This document shows, piece after piece, positions 50,832-60,255 of a DNA stretch of 64,000 nt. Under the pieces are notes generated by a model. That model did no database searches and had not been told where the DNA came from. It worked only from the letters and a program-made list of their open reading frames with translations. The position numbers were made by a program, and so were the translations under genes. Numbering within the stretch: position 1 is the first letter of the stretch; each line of letters starts with the position of its first letter. Source of the stretch: Rudaea cellulosilytica DSM 22992 (lineage in GTDB: Bacteria > Pseudomonadota > Gammaproteobacteria > Xanthomonadales > Rhodanobacteraceae); the NCBI RefSeq assembly GCF_000378125.1, contig NZ_KB899243.1, positions 1 through 64,000 on the forward strand, in the 5' to 3' direction.

Positions 50832-53800
50832 CTACCCCGGCCGCAACCAGCGCGCCGCGAGTGGTGGAATCAACAGCAGGCTGACCAGCGTGGACGAAAC
50901 GAGACCACCCAGGATCACGACCGCCATCGGCCCCTCGATCTCGTGCCCGGGCTGATGCATCTGCAGCGCAACCGGCAGCAATGCGAGCGCGGTCAGCAGC
51001 GCGGTGAGCACGACCGGCGTCAGGCGCTCGATCGCGCCCTGCATCGCGGTCTCGAGATTCCAGGTCTTGCCTTCAACGCCGACCAGGTGATCGTAGTGCG
51101 ACACGAGCAGGATCGTGTTGCGCGCGGCCATGCCGAACAGCGCGACGAAGCCGACCATCGAACCGAGTGTCAGCGTGGCGCCGGTCAGCGCGACCGCGGC
51201 AACGCCACCGATCAAGGTGCTCGGCAGCGCGAGCAGGACCAGCGCCACGTGCCGCGCATGGCCGAACGCGAGTGCGAGCAGCAGCACGATCAACACGAAT
51301 GCCGCGGCCGAATGCAGCAACAACTCGTGCTGCGCTTCGGATTGTGCACGCGCCTCGCCGCCATAACGCAGATAAGTTCCGGCAGGCAGGTCGAGTTTCG
51401 CGATCACGGCGCGTGCGCGTTCGGCAAAACCGGCCTGGTCGGTCGTGCGCGGCGTCGCGGCGACGATCTGCGCGCGCAAGCCGTCCTCGTGCCGAACGAC
51501 ACTGCGCGCGTCGCCCATCGTCAGCGTCGCCACGCGCGACAGCGGTACGAGTGCGCCGTCGCGGCTGCGCAGCAACATTCCGCCGACCGCCTGCGGATCG
51601 GCACTGACGCCGGCGATGCGCACCGCGACCGGTATGCTGCGGTCGGCCTCGGCGAGATTGGCCACGATGCTGCCGTGGAACGCGGCACTCAGTGTTTCCA
51701 GCGCTTCGCTCGCCTGCAATCCGTACAGCGCGAGCTGGTCGGGCTTGAGTTCGATGTGCAGTTCGCTTTGCCGCTGCGGCACGACCAGACGCACATTGCC
51801 ACTGTCAGGCAGCGCGCGCAGCGCTTCGGCGATGCGCGCGGCGGCCTCGTCGTTGCGTTCGAGGTCGTTGCCGTAGACGCCGACCGAGAACGGCGCCGAA
51901 TCGCCCGACAAGGTTTCGCCGATGCGCTCGGCGAGCACCGAGTAAATCTCGACGAGCTGGTTTGGATAGTTCGCGAATACCGCGCGGATCGCCGCGTCGA
52001 TCTCGGCGGCGCCGCGTCCCTGCGACGGATCGATCTGCACTTCGAACTCGCTGCGATCGGGCGTATCCGGATCCTGGCCGTTTTCGGCGCGGCCGATCTG
52101 CTCGGCGACGCTCTTCACGCCGAGAATCGCGGAGAGATCGCGCGAAATCGCAAGGCCGATGCGCGCGGTCTCGGCAATCGACACGCCCGGACGCAGGCCG
52201 GCGTGCGCGATCAGATAGTTCTCGCGAAAGTCCGGCAACAGGCGCGCACCGAATAACGGCAGCGCGAGCGCGCCGATCACGCCGCTCGCGATCAATACGG
52301 CCCAGATCGCGCGCGGATGCGCACCGAACGCGCCAATGACACGCGCCTGCCAACGCTTGCAATGCGCGAGAAAGCCGGCCTCGCCATGCGGCTTGTGCTT
52401 GCCCATCGTCAGCACGCACAACGCCGGCGTCGCACTCATCGCGACGAGCAGCGACAGCGCGACCGCGAGCAGAAACGCGATCGACAGCGGCCGGAAGAAC
52501 GCGCCCTGGATGCCGGTCATCGCGAGGATCGGCAGGAACGCGACCGCGACGGCCGCGGTCGCATAGAACACCGGTGTGCGCACTTCGAGCGAGGCTTCGA
52601 TCATGAGCCGGCCGATGTCGATGTCGTCGCCCTGCGCCTCGCGCCGGCGGCGCAGGATGTTCTCCACGTCGATCACCGCATCATCGACGACGACACCGAG
52701 TGCGACGACGAGGCCGCCGAGCGTCATCGTGTTGAGGCTGAAGCCGAACGCTTCGAGCAGCCAGACCGTGGTCAGCAGGGCGAGCGGAATCGCGCTGAAC
52801 GATACCAGCGCGCCGCGCCAGTCGCGCAGCATGACGAGCAACAACGCGACGACGAGCGCCGCGCCGACGAGCAACGACTGGCGCAGCTTGGCGATCGCGC
52901 TTTCGATGAAGCTGGCCGGTCGCAGCAACGCGGGATGATAGTCGACGCCGAGCTTCTTCAGCCCCGGCGCGAGCGCATCGAGGCGTGCCTCGAGCGCGCG
53001 CGTGACATCGAGCGTGTTCGCGCCATATTGCGTCGAGGTCTCGATCAGAATACCGGGCTTGTTGCCGATGATCGCATCGCCGAAACGCGGTTCGGCACCG
53101 TCGCGAACCTGGGCGACGTCGCCGAGCCGCACCGGCGCGCCGGCACGCGTGCCGATCAGCGCGAACGCGAGCGCCTCGACGCTGGCGCCCGGACTCACCG
53201 CCTTGAGCACGATGCGCTGGCTGTCGGTCTCGACGTAGCCGCCGCCGACGAGCGCGGTCGCGCGCCGCGTCGCTTCGGCCACATCGTCGAGGGTGAAGCC
53301 GCTCGCCGCAAGCTTGAGCGGATCGACGATCACCTGGCGCTCGCGCGACGCACCGCCGAAAACCTGCGCCTGCGCAACGCCGGGCACGGCAAGGATCTGC
53401 GGCTTGACCGTCCACTGCACGAGATCGCGCAGCGCAACCGGATCGAGCCTGTCGCTCGTGTAGCCGAAGTGGATCAGGTACTCCATCGACGACGACAGCG
53501 GCGAGAGCACCGGCGCGCTGACGCCCGCGGGCAACAATCCGGCCGCAGAAGCGAGGCGCTCGGTCACCACCTGGCGCTGGCGGTACGGATCGCCGGCACG
53601 CTCGAACACGACATTGATCGCCGACAGGCCCTGGCTCGACGTCGAGCGCACCGACTTCACGCCTTCGGCACCAGCGAGCAGGTTTTCCAGCGGTCGCGTC
53701 ACCAGCGATTCGACCTGGGTCGCGTCGAGACCCGGCGCTTCGGTCTGCACGAGCACGCGCGGCGGTGCGAAATCGGGAAACACGTCGAAGCCGACGCGCA

Positions 53801-53894
53801 GCAACGCGGCGAGACCGAACGCCGCGATCAGCAGCGACAGCGCGGTGACGATGCGTGGGTTCGCGAGCGAAGCGCGGACAATGGCGGCTAGCAT
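50832..53894 (-). CDS. RND heavy-metal type efflux transporter (CzcA/CusA-like)
   Basis: A 1020-residue RND pump of the HME kind. The TM4 motif is VALGVVVDDAVIDVENILRRRRE, resembling CusA/CzcA rather than AcrB. It starts MLAAIVRASLANPRIV and has GFDVFPDFAPPRV and TRPLENLLAGAEGVKSVRS, as in metal exporters. It sits third in an operon with an outer-membrane factor (54908-56329) and an adaptor (53928-54911). Metal identity cannot be read from sequence. Confidence 0.9.
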   Translation of the reverse strand: MLAAIVRASLANPRIVTALSLLIAAFGLAALLRVGFDVFPDFAPPRVLVQTEAPGLDATQVESLVTRPLENLLAGAEGVKSVRSTSSQGLSAINVVFERAGDPYRQRQVVTERLASAAGLLPAGVSAPVLSPLSSSMEYLIHFGYTSDRLDPVALRDLVQWTVKPQILAVPGVAQAQVFGGASRERQVIVDPLKLAASGFTLDDVAEATRRATALVGGGYVETDSQRIVLKAVSPGASVEALAFALIGTRAGAPVRLGDVAQVRDGAEPRFGDAIIGNKPGILIETSTQYGANTLDVTRALEARLDALAPGLKKLGVDYHPALLRPASFIESAIAKLRQSLLVGAALVVALLLVMLRDWRGALVSFSAIPLALLTTVWLLEAFGFSLNTMTLGGLVVALGVVVDDAVIDVENILRRRREAQGDDIDIGRLMIEASLEVRTPVFYATAAVAVAFLPILAMTGIQGAFFRPLSIAFLLAVALSLLVAMSATPALCVLTMGKHKPHGEAGFLAHCKRWQARVIGAFGAHPRAIWAVLIASGVIGALALPLFGARLLPDFRENYLIAHAGLRPGVSIAETARIGLAISRDLSAILGVKSVAEQIGRAENGQDPDTPDRSEFEVQIDPSQGRGAAEIDAAIRAVFANYPNQLVEIYSVLAERIGETLSGDSAPFSVGVYGNDLERNDEAAARIAEALRALPDSGNVRLVVPQRQSELHIELKPDQLALYGLQASEALETLSAAFHGSIVANLAEADRSIPVAVRIAGVSADPQAVGGMLLRSRDGALVPLSRVATLTMGDARSVVRHEDGLRAQIVAATPRTTDQAGFAERARAVIAKLDLPAGTYLRYGGEARAQSEAQHELLLHSAAAFVLIVLLLALAFGHARHVALVLLALPSTLIGGVAAVALTGATLTLGSMVGFVALFGMAARNTILLVSHYDHLVGVEGKTWNLETAMQGAIERLTPVVLTALLTALALLPVALQMHQPGHEIEGPMAVVILGGLVSSTLVSLLLIPPLAARWLRPG

Positions 53895-53927
53895 GTCGCG
53901 CTCCGCTGAGTGGCGTGCCCGATGAGA

Positions 53928-54911
53928 TCAATCGTCATCGTCTGCTGCCACCGGCTTGCCGGCCGTGCCAGCGAGCGAGAACAACGCACCGGCGCCCTGC
54001 ACGACGATGTCGTCGTCATCGTCGATGCCGTCGACGAGCCAGCCCTCGCCGTGCGGCATCAGCAAGCTGACCTTGACTTGCGCGAAGCTCGTCTTGTCGG
54101 CGCCCGGCTTCGCCGCGAGGCGCTTGAAGACATAGGCGCCGTCGCTGCCGTAGAACAGCGCACCGCGCGGCAGCACGAAGCCTTTGCGCGCCGTAGCGAA
54201 CAGCGTCGCCGGCACGCGCGCACCGGCACCGAGCCCCGCCGGCGGCGCATCGACTTCGAGCAGCACGCCTGTGCCTTGCGCTTCAGGCGTCGTCGCGGCC
54301 GGGCCGAGCACGCGCGCGGGCACGACGACGCCATCGATGTCGAGTTCGGCACGTTCGGGCAGCACGCCGAGACTGCGCCGCCCCGGCAGTTCGGCGCGCA
54401 CGAGGAGATGCGCAACGGATGCCACCGCAGCGATCGTCTTTTGCCTTGCAACGGGCGGCAACGCCGCGAGTGCTGCCCAATGCGCGCGGAATTTCGCCGC
54501 TGCCGCATCGGCCAGCGCGCGCTGCCGCGCGGCTTCCGCCTGCGCCGCTTCGAGCGTTTTCGAAGCCGCTGCCGCGCCGGCCGCGGCCAGACCACGCAGA
54601 CGCGCGACTTCGGCGTCGGCAGCCTGCGCGGCACTGCGGCTGCTTTCGGCTTCACCTGATTCGGCGGCCAGCACCGCGGAATCGAGTACGAGACCGATCG
54701 CCGCCACGCGTTCGTTTGCCGTCGTCTGCGCCGCGCGCGCGGTGACGATACCGACGGCGCGCTGTTGCTGAGCGGTCAGCGCGAGCGGATTGGCCTTGTC
54801 CGCATGGCCGCCCTTGTCCTGTGCATCATCGTCGTCGGCAAGCGCCGCGGCCGCAGCCAGCAGGCAGAGTGCGCAGGCGATCGTTCGCGCTTGCCTCGAA
54901 ACGTGTCTCAT
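53928..54911 (-). CDS. RND membrane fusion protein, heavy-metal operon
   Basis: A 327-residue periplasmic adaptor. The start at 54911 has GGAGGA in front. A signal peptide is followed by an acidic and His-containing stretch (DDDDAQDKGGHADKAN). The hairpin domain is Ala-rich (AADAEVARLRGLAAAGAAAASK), and a barrel with LLVRAELPGRRSLGVLPE follows. The C-terminus is acidic (VDGIDDDDDIV). The acidic runs may help metal capture, by inference. It overlaps the outer-membrane gene by 4 nt. Confidence 0.85.
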   Translation of the reverse strand: MRHVSRQARTIACALCLLAAAAALADDDDAQDKGGHADKANPLALTAQQQRAVGIVTARAAQTTANERVAAIGLVLDSAVLAAESGEAESSRSAAQAADAEVARLRGLAAAGAAAASKTLEAAQAEAARQRALADAAAAKFRAHWAALAALPPVARQKTIAAVASVAHLLVRAELPGRRSLGVLPERAELDIDGVVVPARVLGPAATTPEAQGTGVLLEVDAPPAGLGAGARVPATLFATARKGFVLPRGALFYGSDGAYVFKRLAAKPGADKTSFAQVKVSLLMPHGEGWLVDGIDDDDDIVVQGAGALFSLAGTAGKPVAADDDD

Positions 54912-56329
54912 CGTTCCTCCTTTTCCGCCAGCGAAGGCAACGTGTGCGCGAGGTCGAGTTCCGGCCCGGAAAGAGGCGCATGCAGCGCATCCTCGAGCGC
55001 GTCGCGCGCGGCTTGCCATTGTGCGCGCGCTTGCAGGGCATCGATTTCGCCGCGCAGTTCAAGCGCCTGCGCGGCGGCCAGCTCTTCGCTGCCGAGCACG
55101 CCGAGGCGCTGGCCGACTTCGGCCTGGCGCCGCCGCTCGTGCGCGTCGCCGAGATTTTTTGCCGCGGCCTGCGCGCTGGCGCGTGCGCCGTCCTCGGCAC
55201 GCTCAGCCGCGGCGACCTCGCCGTAGATCTGCGCCTGCAGCGCGAGCAGACGCTCGCCGGCGACATCGCGCTCGGCCTGTGCCGAGCGAATCTCGGCGCG
55301 GTTGAACATCGGCAGACTGAAACCGAGATCGAACGGGAATTTGCTTACGCCGTGATCCCAGTAATAGCCGGGCGACAGGCGCAACTGCGGATACTGACGC
55401 AACACGGCCTGGTGCAGCTTGTTTTCGCTTTGCGCGTAGTCGCCAACCGCGGCAGCAAGATCCGAACGCGACAGCAGCGCCTGTTCGCGCGCCGCGCCGA
55501 GCAGCCTCGCATCGGCATCCGGCGGTGCGCCCCATTCCGGCCAAGACAGCACGGTTGTGTCCAGCGCCTGCACCGGCACACCGATCGCCGCGGCAAGGCT
55601 CGCCTGCGCCGCGGCGGCTTCGGCGCGCGCCTGCGCCTGCTGCTGCGCGGTTTCGCTGCGCGACTGGCGCAGCGTCAACAGTTCCGCCGGAGCATCCTCG
55701 CCGGCGGCGACTCGATGTTGTTCGATCGCGACAAGACGGTCCTGGACGGCGGCGAGGCGGTCGAGCAGATCGACGCGCCGCTGTGCGGACTCGCTCGCCG
55801 AAAACGCCGCGACCAGATCGCGGCGCAGCGCCCACACCTGATCGAGCCATTGCCACTGCGCGTTGCGCGTGCCGAGTGCGGCCAGCTCGCGTTCGGCGCG
55901 CTTGAGGTCGGGGGAACGCAGGTCGAGATCGAGTGCGAAACCGTACAACCACGGATGCGGATCGTGGCGCGCGTATTCGCTTTGCAGGGTCAATCCGGGA
56001 TTGGCTGGCTGCGCCGCCGCGTCCTCGCGCGCGCGCGCCGCGCGCGTCTGCGCGCGCGCGACTGCGAGCTTGGGATTGGCCGCGAGCGCGGCGCTCAGCA
56101 GCGCTGCGCGATCGTAGCGCGGCGGCGGCCATGCCGATGCCTGCGGCACGAGTTCGGCGATGCGCGCGCCAAGTTCCGGCGAATCCAAACGGCGCGCGGC
56201 GAACTCGGCAACGCTGGCATCGAGCGTGACCGGCTTGGGCTGATAGCTTGCGCACGCGGCAAGGAAAAGCAACGTCGCGACAACGCCGCTACGCACCGAG
56301 CGCCGGAAGACCGAATCCGTCGATTCCAA
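54908..56329 (-). CDS. TolC-like outer-membrane factor lipoprotein
   Basis: A 473-residue outer-membrane channel of the TolC/CzcC family. No ATG precedes the conserved part. The TTG at 56329 is chosen because GGGGAGG lies 10 nt upstream, giving a short signal peptide ending at the lipobox LAACAS. Long helices (RAEAAAAQASLAAAIGVP, DLAAAVGDYAQSENKLHQ) and the YYWDHGVSKFPFDLGFSLPMFN beta-strand motif (spanning about residues 325-346) fit the family. First gene of the operon. Confidence 0.85.
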   Translation of the reverse strand: MESTDSVFRRSVRSGVVATLLFLAACASYQPKPVTLDASVAEFAARRLDSPELGARIAELVPQASAWPPPRYDRAALLSAALAANPKLAVARAQTRAARAREDAAAQPANPGLTLQSEYARHDPHPWLYGFALDLDLRSPDLKRAERELAALGTRNAQWQWLDQVWALRRDLVAAFSASESAQRRVDLLDRLAAVQDRLVAIEQHRVAAGEDAPAELLTLRQSRSETAQQQAQARAEAAAAQASLAAAIGVPVQALDTTVLSWPEWGAPPDADARLLGAAREQALLSRSDLAAAVGDYAQSENKLHQAVLRQYPQLRLSPGYYWDHGVSKFPFDLGFSLPMFNRAEIRSAQAERDVAGERLLALQAQIYGEVAAAERAEDGARASAQAAAKNLGDAHERRRQAEVGQRLGVLGSEELAAAQALELRGEIDALQARAQWQAARDALEDALHAPLSGPELDLAHTLPSLAEKEER

Positions 56330-56495
56330 GACTTCGCCACCTCCCCGCTCCGCCGCAAGCTCGCGCCACGCAATGGAAGCCGCCAACGTCCGGGCCGCTC
56401 TCGCGTTTTGTTCTGCCCTCGATGTTAGCGGAAGCCGAGCGGGCAGCGCGAGGACGCGACTGCCGCCCCGGAATTGCAACACGTTCGCGGCTGAC

Positions 56496-56529
56496 TCAAA
56501 AACAAACAGCGCCCGAGCGGGCGCTGTTT
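56496..56529 (-). terminator. Rho-independent terminator
   Basis: Minus strand: 12-bp stem AAACAGCGCCCG/CGGGCGCTGTTT with a 2-nt loop, followed by TGTTTTT-like T-run. It lies 22 nt downstream of the 56552-57004 gene and isolates the metal efflux operon from it. Confidence 0.88.
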
Positions 56530-56551
56530 GGGAGACTGCTGAACGCGAAGC

Positions 56552-57004
56552 TCAGTGCTTGTTCGGATCGGCCTGCGGTGCGGGCGCCGGGGCCGCCTGC
56601 GCGTCGGCCGCAGGTGCGGCGGCGGGGGCTGCCGCCGGTGCCGCAGGGGGCGCGGGTTCCGGTTCGCTGTAGACCTGCTCCTTACCGTCCATGTCGAGAT
56701 AGACCGGCAGCGACATGCGCTTGCCGGTGACGTAGATCATGTGCTTCTGCTCGTCGTTGGCCTTCTCGGCCTTCTTCACGAGGATGCCCTTAAGCGGCTT
56801 GTTCTTGTCGACGCCTTCCTGATAGAAGCTGCCGACCGCGCCGTACATCCCGACCTTGTCCACGGTCAGCGCATCGCCGACCTGATACTTGCCGTCCTTG
56901 GTGATCTTGATGATCAGCCTGCCATCTTCGATGTCGCGCGCCGAAGCGGTTGCGACCAGGGCGAGGCCGAGCAACGCAGCCAGAATTGTGTTGGAACGAC
57001 GCAT
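56552..57004 (-). CDS. Small exported protein with Pro/Ala-rich tail, function unknown
   Basis: A 150-residue protein. The start at 57004 has the ribosome site GGGAGA. The signal peptide is MRRSNTILAALLGLALVATASA. The middle (about 24-108) is a compact beta-rich-looking part with RLIIKITKDGKYQVGD and KHMIYVTGKRMSLPVYLDMDG. The last 40 residues are Ala/Pro-rich and could span to the outer membrane or cell wall. No recognised family. It follows the lipoprotein gene of 57091-57495. Confidence 0.65.
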   Translation of the reverse strand: MRRSNTILAALLGLALVATASARDIEDGRLIIKITKDGKYQVGDALTVDKVGMYGAVGSFYQEGVDKNKPLKGILVKKAEKANDEQKHMIYVTGKRMSLPVYLDMDGKEQVYSEPEPAPPAAPAAAPAAAPAADAQAAPAPAPQADPNKH

Positions 57005-57053
57005 GGTTATCTCCCGTAGAAAAAATTCATTGCAAACCGGGCCCGCTGCCGCG

Positions 57054-57067
57054 GTTTGCTAGCAAAC
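57054..57067. promoter_or_regulatory. Perfect 14-bp palindrome between two small exported genes
   Basis: GTTTGCTAGCAAAC, 50 nt upstream of the 57004 start and 24 nt after the stop of the preceding gene. A possible regulator site or intergenic RNA hairpin. Confidence 0.35.
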
Positions 57068-57090
57068 GGTCGCGGTAAAGCCGCGCCACG

Positions 57091-57495
57091 TTACTTCTTG
57101 CCGTCGTCGGCAATCTGGATGATCTTGAGCCGCTCGTCGTTGTCGAGCACATAGGCCTCGACCTTGAGGTCGCGCGCGATACCGGCCAGGCCGGCGACCT
57201 GCTGGTTGGTGACTTTCTGCTTCTCGCCACGCTTGAGCAGGATCGTGCGCACCGGCGAGCCGGCGTCATTGCGGTAGCGGATGTGGTCCCGCAGTGTCTG
57301 CGTGTCGAGCGTAGCGCCGTCGAGGTCGAACTGACCGTCCTTGTCGGCACGCACGACGAGATCGTACTGCTGCGGCGAAACGGTCGGCTCGGAGGTGCCT
57401 TCCTTGATGTTGTCGCGCCCGCACGCGGCAAGCGCGGCCAGCAACAACGCGAGCAACACGAGCTGGAAACGGCGAGCGAAAGTGATGTTGTGCAT
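57091..57495 (-). CDS. Small lipoprotein, ExbD-like periplasmic fold possible
   Basis: A 134-residue lipoprotein from ATG 57495. The lipobox LAACG ends the signal. The mature part, YDLVVRADKDGQFDLDGATL, TILLKRGEKQKVT, and GIARDLKVEAYVLDNDERL, resembles the periplasmic domain of ExbD/TolR in layout. The match is structural impression only. Function unknown. It probably shares a transcript with 56552-57004. Confidence 0.6.
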   Translation of the reverse strand: MHNITFARRFQLVLLALLLAALAACGRDNIKEGTSEPTVSPQQYDLVVRADKDGQFDLDGATLDTQTLRDHIRYRNDAGSPVRTILLKRGEKQKVTNQQVAGLAGIARDLKVEAYVLDNDERLKIIQIADDGKK

Positions 57496-57566
57496 GTGTC
57501 CTGCGTGCCTCGAATTCATTGGGTCAGTGTCCTATCCTAGCGGACGCAACTGACAATACTCTGGCC

Positions 57567-57708
57567 GGAACCTGTCTCAAAACGTCGCGAGCGAAGGCGG
57601 GTCGCGGGACGCCGGAGCGCAGGAACCGGAGCATACGTTGAGTATGTGAGGATTCCGAGCACCGCCGGCACGCGAGATGCCGAGCGCAGTAGTTTTGAGG
57701 CAGGTTCC
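57567..57708. mobile_element. MITE-like inverted-repeat element, copy 2
   Basis: 142 bp. Ends GGAACCTGTCTCAAAAC and GTTTTGAGGCAGGTTCC, one mismatch. The central hairpin is CATAC/GTATG (57632-57646 region). It is inverted relative to copy 1 and begins 2 nt past the dcd stop. No gene inside. Confidence 0.85.
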
Positions 57709-57710
57709 AA

Positions 57711-58280
57711 TCATGCCTGCGGCAAGGTGACTCCTGTCTGACCCTGATACTTGCCGCCGCGATCGGCATAGCTTACCTCACAAACCTCGTCGGATTCGAA
57801 GAACAGCATCTGCGCTACGCCTTCGTTCGCGTAGATGCGCGCCGGCAACGGCGTGGTGTTGGAAAACTCGAGGGTGACGTGGCCTTCCCACTCCGGTTCG
57901 AGTGGGGTGACGTTGACGATGATGCCGCAGCGCGCATACGTGCTCTTGCCCAGGCATACCGTCAGCACGCTGCGCGGGATGCGGAAATACTCCACCGTGC
58001 GCGCCAGCGCGAACGAATTCGGCGGGATGATGCACTCGGCCGCCTTGACGTCGACGAAGCTGCGCGCATCGAAATGTTTGGGATCGACGATCGTCGAGTT
58101 GATGTTGGTGAACACCTTGAATTCGTCGGCGCAGCGCACGTCGTAGCCGTAGCTGGAAGTGCCGTAGGAAATCAGTTTGCCGCCCGACGCGTTGACCCGC
58201 ACCTGGCCCGGCTCGAACGGTTCGATCATGCCGTGCTTTTCCGCCATGCGGCGGATCCAACGATCGGATTTGATGCTCAT
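57711..58280 (-). CDS. dcd: dCTP deaminase
   Basis: Makes dUTP from dCTP for thymidylate synthesis. It has 189 residues. The start [19 protein letters not shown] is family-typical. Conserved [28 protein letters not shown] and [29 protein letters not shown] cover the trimer and nucleotide site, the last run spanning about residues 127-155. A TATACT -10-like box (minus strand, upstream of 58280) is a likely promoter. Confidence 0.96.
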   Translation of the reverse strand: MSIKSDRWIRRMAEKHGMIEPFEPGQVRVNASGGKLISYGTSSYGYDVRCADEFKVFTNINSTIVDPKHFDARSFVDVKAAECIIPPNSFALARTVEYFRIPRSVLTVCLGKSTYARCGIIVNVTPLEPEWEGHVTLEFSNTTPLPARIYANEGVAQMLFFESDEVCEVSYADRGGKYQGQTGVTLPQA

Positions 58281-58422
58281 GCGCTGAGGATGGGAAAAGG
58301 GGCCGAGAGTATAACCGCGCGCGCCGGCAGGCGCAGCGCTGCTGCGACCTCGTCGCGACGGGCGGCGTCCACCAGCACGTCCGCGACCGTGCAGCCGCAG
58401 AGACGAAGAGCCATGCCTGGGC

Positions 58423-59514
58423 TCACGTGTTCTGCACGACGATCTTCGGAAACCCCATTGCCTTGCTGCGTGTGCGCAGACTCAGCTGTGCCGCGGCTTT
58501 GCGCGCAATCTCGGCGTAGGCCTGCGCGAGTGCGCCGTTCGGCTCGGCCGCCACCGTCGGCGTGCCGCTGTCGGCCTGCTCGCGGATGTGGATGTCGAGC
58601 GGCAGCGAACCAAGCAGCGGCACGTTGTATTGTGCCGCCATCGCCGAGCCGCCGCCCGCGCCGAAAATGTGTTCGGTCTGACCGCAATTCGTGCAGGTAT
58701 GCAGCGCCATGTTCTCGATGATGCCGAGCACCGGCACGTTGACCTTCTCGAACATCTTCAGCGCCTTCTTCGCATCGAGCGTGGCGATGTCCTGCGGCGT
58801 CGTCACGATGAGCGCGCCCGACACTGGCACCTTCTGACACAGGGTCAGTTGGATGTCGCCCGTGCCCGGCGGCAGGTCGATGACGAGGTAATCGAGATCG
58901 GCCCAGTTCGTGTCGTTGAGCAGTTGCGTCAGCGCCTGCGTGACCATCGGCCCGCGCCAGATCATCGGTGTGTCTTCTTCGATCAGGAAGCCGATCGACA
59001 TGGTCTGCACGCCGTGCGCGATTTTCGCCTCGATCGTCTTGCCGTCCTTGGAATCGGGCTTGCCCGAAACACCCATCATGCGCGGGATGCTCGGGCCGTA
59101 GATGTCGGCGTCGAGCAGGCCGACCTTGGCGCCTTCGGCGGCAAGTGCGAGGGCGAGGTTCGCCGCCGTCGTCGACTTGCCGACGCCACCCTTGCCGGAC
59201 GCCACCGCAAGGATGTTCTTCACATGCGGCAACGGCGTCAGCTCGTTCTGCACCTTGTGCGCATGCACGCGCGAGGAGATGCCGATCGCAACCGACTCGA
59301 TCGCGGGATCGGCCTTGAGCGCGTCGCGCACCTGCAGCGCGAGTGCGGCTTCCCAGGTCTTGGCCGGATAGCCGAGCACGATGTCGACCGCGACCTTGGC
59401 GCCGTCGGCGCCTATGCCCTTGAGCGCCCCGCTCTCGGCCAGCGTCCTGCCGGTATGCGGATCGAAGATGGCGCCGACGAGGCGCTCAGCCGACTCCTTG
59501 ATGCTTTGCGTCAT
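58423..59514 (-). CDS. apbC: Iron-sulfur cluster carrier Mrp/ApbC
   Basis: A 363-residue P-loop ATPase that carries [4Fe-4S] clusters to apoproteins. The start at 59514 begins [14 protein letters not shown]. The Walker A deviant motif is [44 protein letters not shown] and the cluster-binding Cxx[15 protein letters not shown], are all present. The N-terminal DUF59/MIP18-like domain is kept. The 142-bp gap to dcd holds a dcd promoter candidate. Confidence 0.95.
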   Translation of the reverse strand: MTQSIKESAERLVGAIFDPHTGRTLAESGALKGIGADGAKVAVDIVLGYPAKTWEAALALQVRDALKADPAIESVAIGISSRVHAHKVQNELTPLPHVKNILAVASGKGGVGKSTTAANLALALAAEGAKVGLLDADIYGPSIPRMMGVSGKPDSKDGKTIEAKIAHGVQTMSIGFLIEEDTPMIWRGPMVTQALTQLLNDTNWADLDYLVIDLPPGTGDIQLTLCQKVPVSGALIVTTPQDIATLDAKKALKMFEKVNVPVLGIIENMALHTCTNCGQTEHIFGAGGGSAMAAQYNVPLLGSLPLDIHIREQADSGTPTVAAEPNGALAQAYAEIARKAAAQLSLRTRSKAMGFPKIVVQNT

Positions 59515-59633
59515 GGACAACTCGTGAAACTTGGATAGGATCGCCATTGTAGCCAACTATGCGGGTCCGTATTGATCCGCGCCGCGTCGTTTTCCGATCC
59601 GCACACCGCCACACAACAAACCAGGGAGTCGCC

Positions 59634-60080
59634 ATGCGTTCGTACACTTTCCTCTTCGCCGCCGTCGCCACGTTCTGTGCGAGCTCGGCGTTCGCCGCCG
59701 ATGCTTCGCCGGTCGGCACCTGGCGCACGATCGACGACGAGACGAAAAAACCGAAGTCGATCGTCGAGATCAGCGAAGTCAACGGCGAGGTGATCGGCAA
59801 GATCAAGGAACTGCTGCAGTCTGACAAGGGCCCGAACCCGGTCTGCGACCAGTGCGACGGCGAACGCAAGGACAAGCCGGTCATCGGCATGACCATCATC
59901 TGGGGCATGAAGAAGGACGGCGACGTGTGGGACGGCGGCACCATCCTCGACCCGAAGAACGGCAAGACCTACGGCTGCAAGCTCACCCCCGACGCCGACG
60001 GCAAGACCCTGCAGGTGCGCGGCTTCAAGGGATTCTCGCTGCTCGGCCGCACCCAGGTGTGGGAGCGCGTGTCGCCCTGA
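59634..60080 (+). CDS. DUF2147 exported protein
   Basis: A 148-residue protein. The ATG at 59634 has GGGAG upstream. The signal peptide is MRSYTFLFAAVATFCASSAFAAD, followed by a DUF2147 domain, PVGTWRTIDDETKKPKSIVEI, NPVCDQCDGERKDKPVIG (a CxxC pair) and GFSLLGRTQVWERV. The family is periplasmic and of unknown function. Confidence 0.85.
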   Translation: MRSYTFLFAAVATFCASSAFAADASPVGTWRTIDDETKKPKSIVEISEVNGEVIGKIKELLQSDKGPNPVCDQCDGERKDKPVIGMTIIWGMKKDGDVWDGGTILDPKNGKTYGCKLTPDADGKTLQVRGFKGFSLLGRTQVWERVSP

Positions 60081-60117
60081 TCGATACAGCGCAGCGAATC
60101 GTCGGCAATGCTCGAAG

Positions 60118-60218
60118 AATAGGCTGCAGGATTGGGCTGCACGACCGGCAACCCGCGAGATTTTTCAAAGACAAGAAGTGCCTCGCATCCCCCGCACACC
60201 GAATTAGGCTGCGGGATT
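60118..60218 (+). repeat. Pair of short direct repeats before the HNH gene
   Basis: AATAGGCTGCAGGATT at 60118-60133 and ATTAGGCTGCGGGATT at 60203-60218 differ at two positions and are 85 bp apart. They lie in the 175-bp gap upstream of the HNH gene. Nothing else is recognised in the gap. Confidence 0.5.
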
Positions 60219-60255
60219 ACGTGGCATTTTGAAACCGAATATGTAGTTAGGCATT

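Noticed and set aside
58277..58840. A 187-codon minus-strand frame ending in a short peptide upstream of dcd
   Set aside because: Most of it is a shadow of apbC. The 46-codon remainder (from an ATG near 58413) overlaps the dcd start and has no ribosome site.
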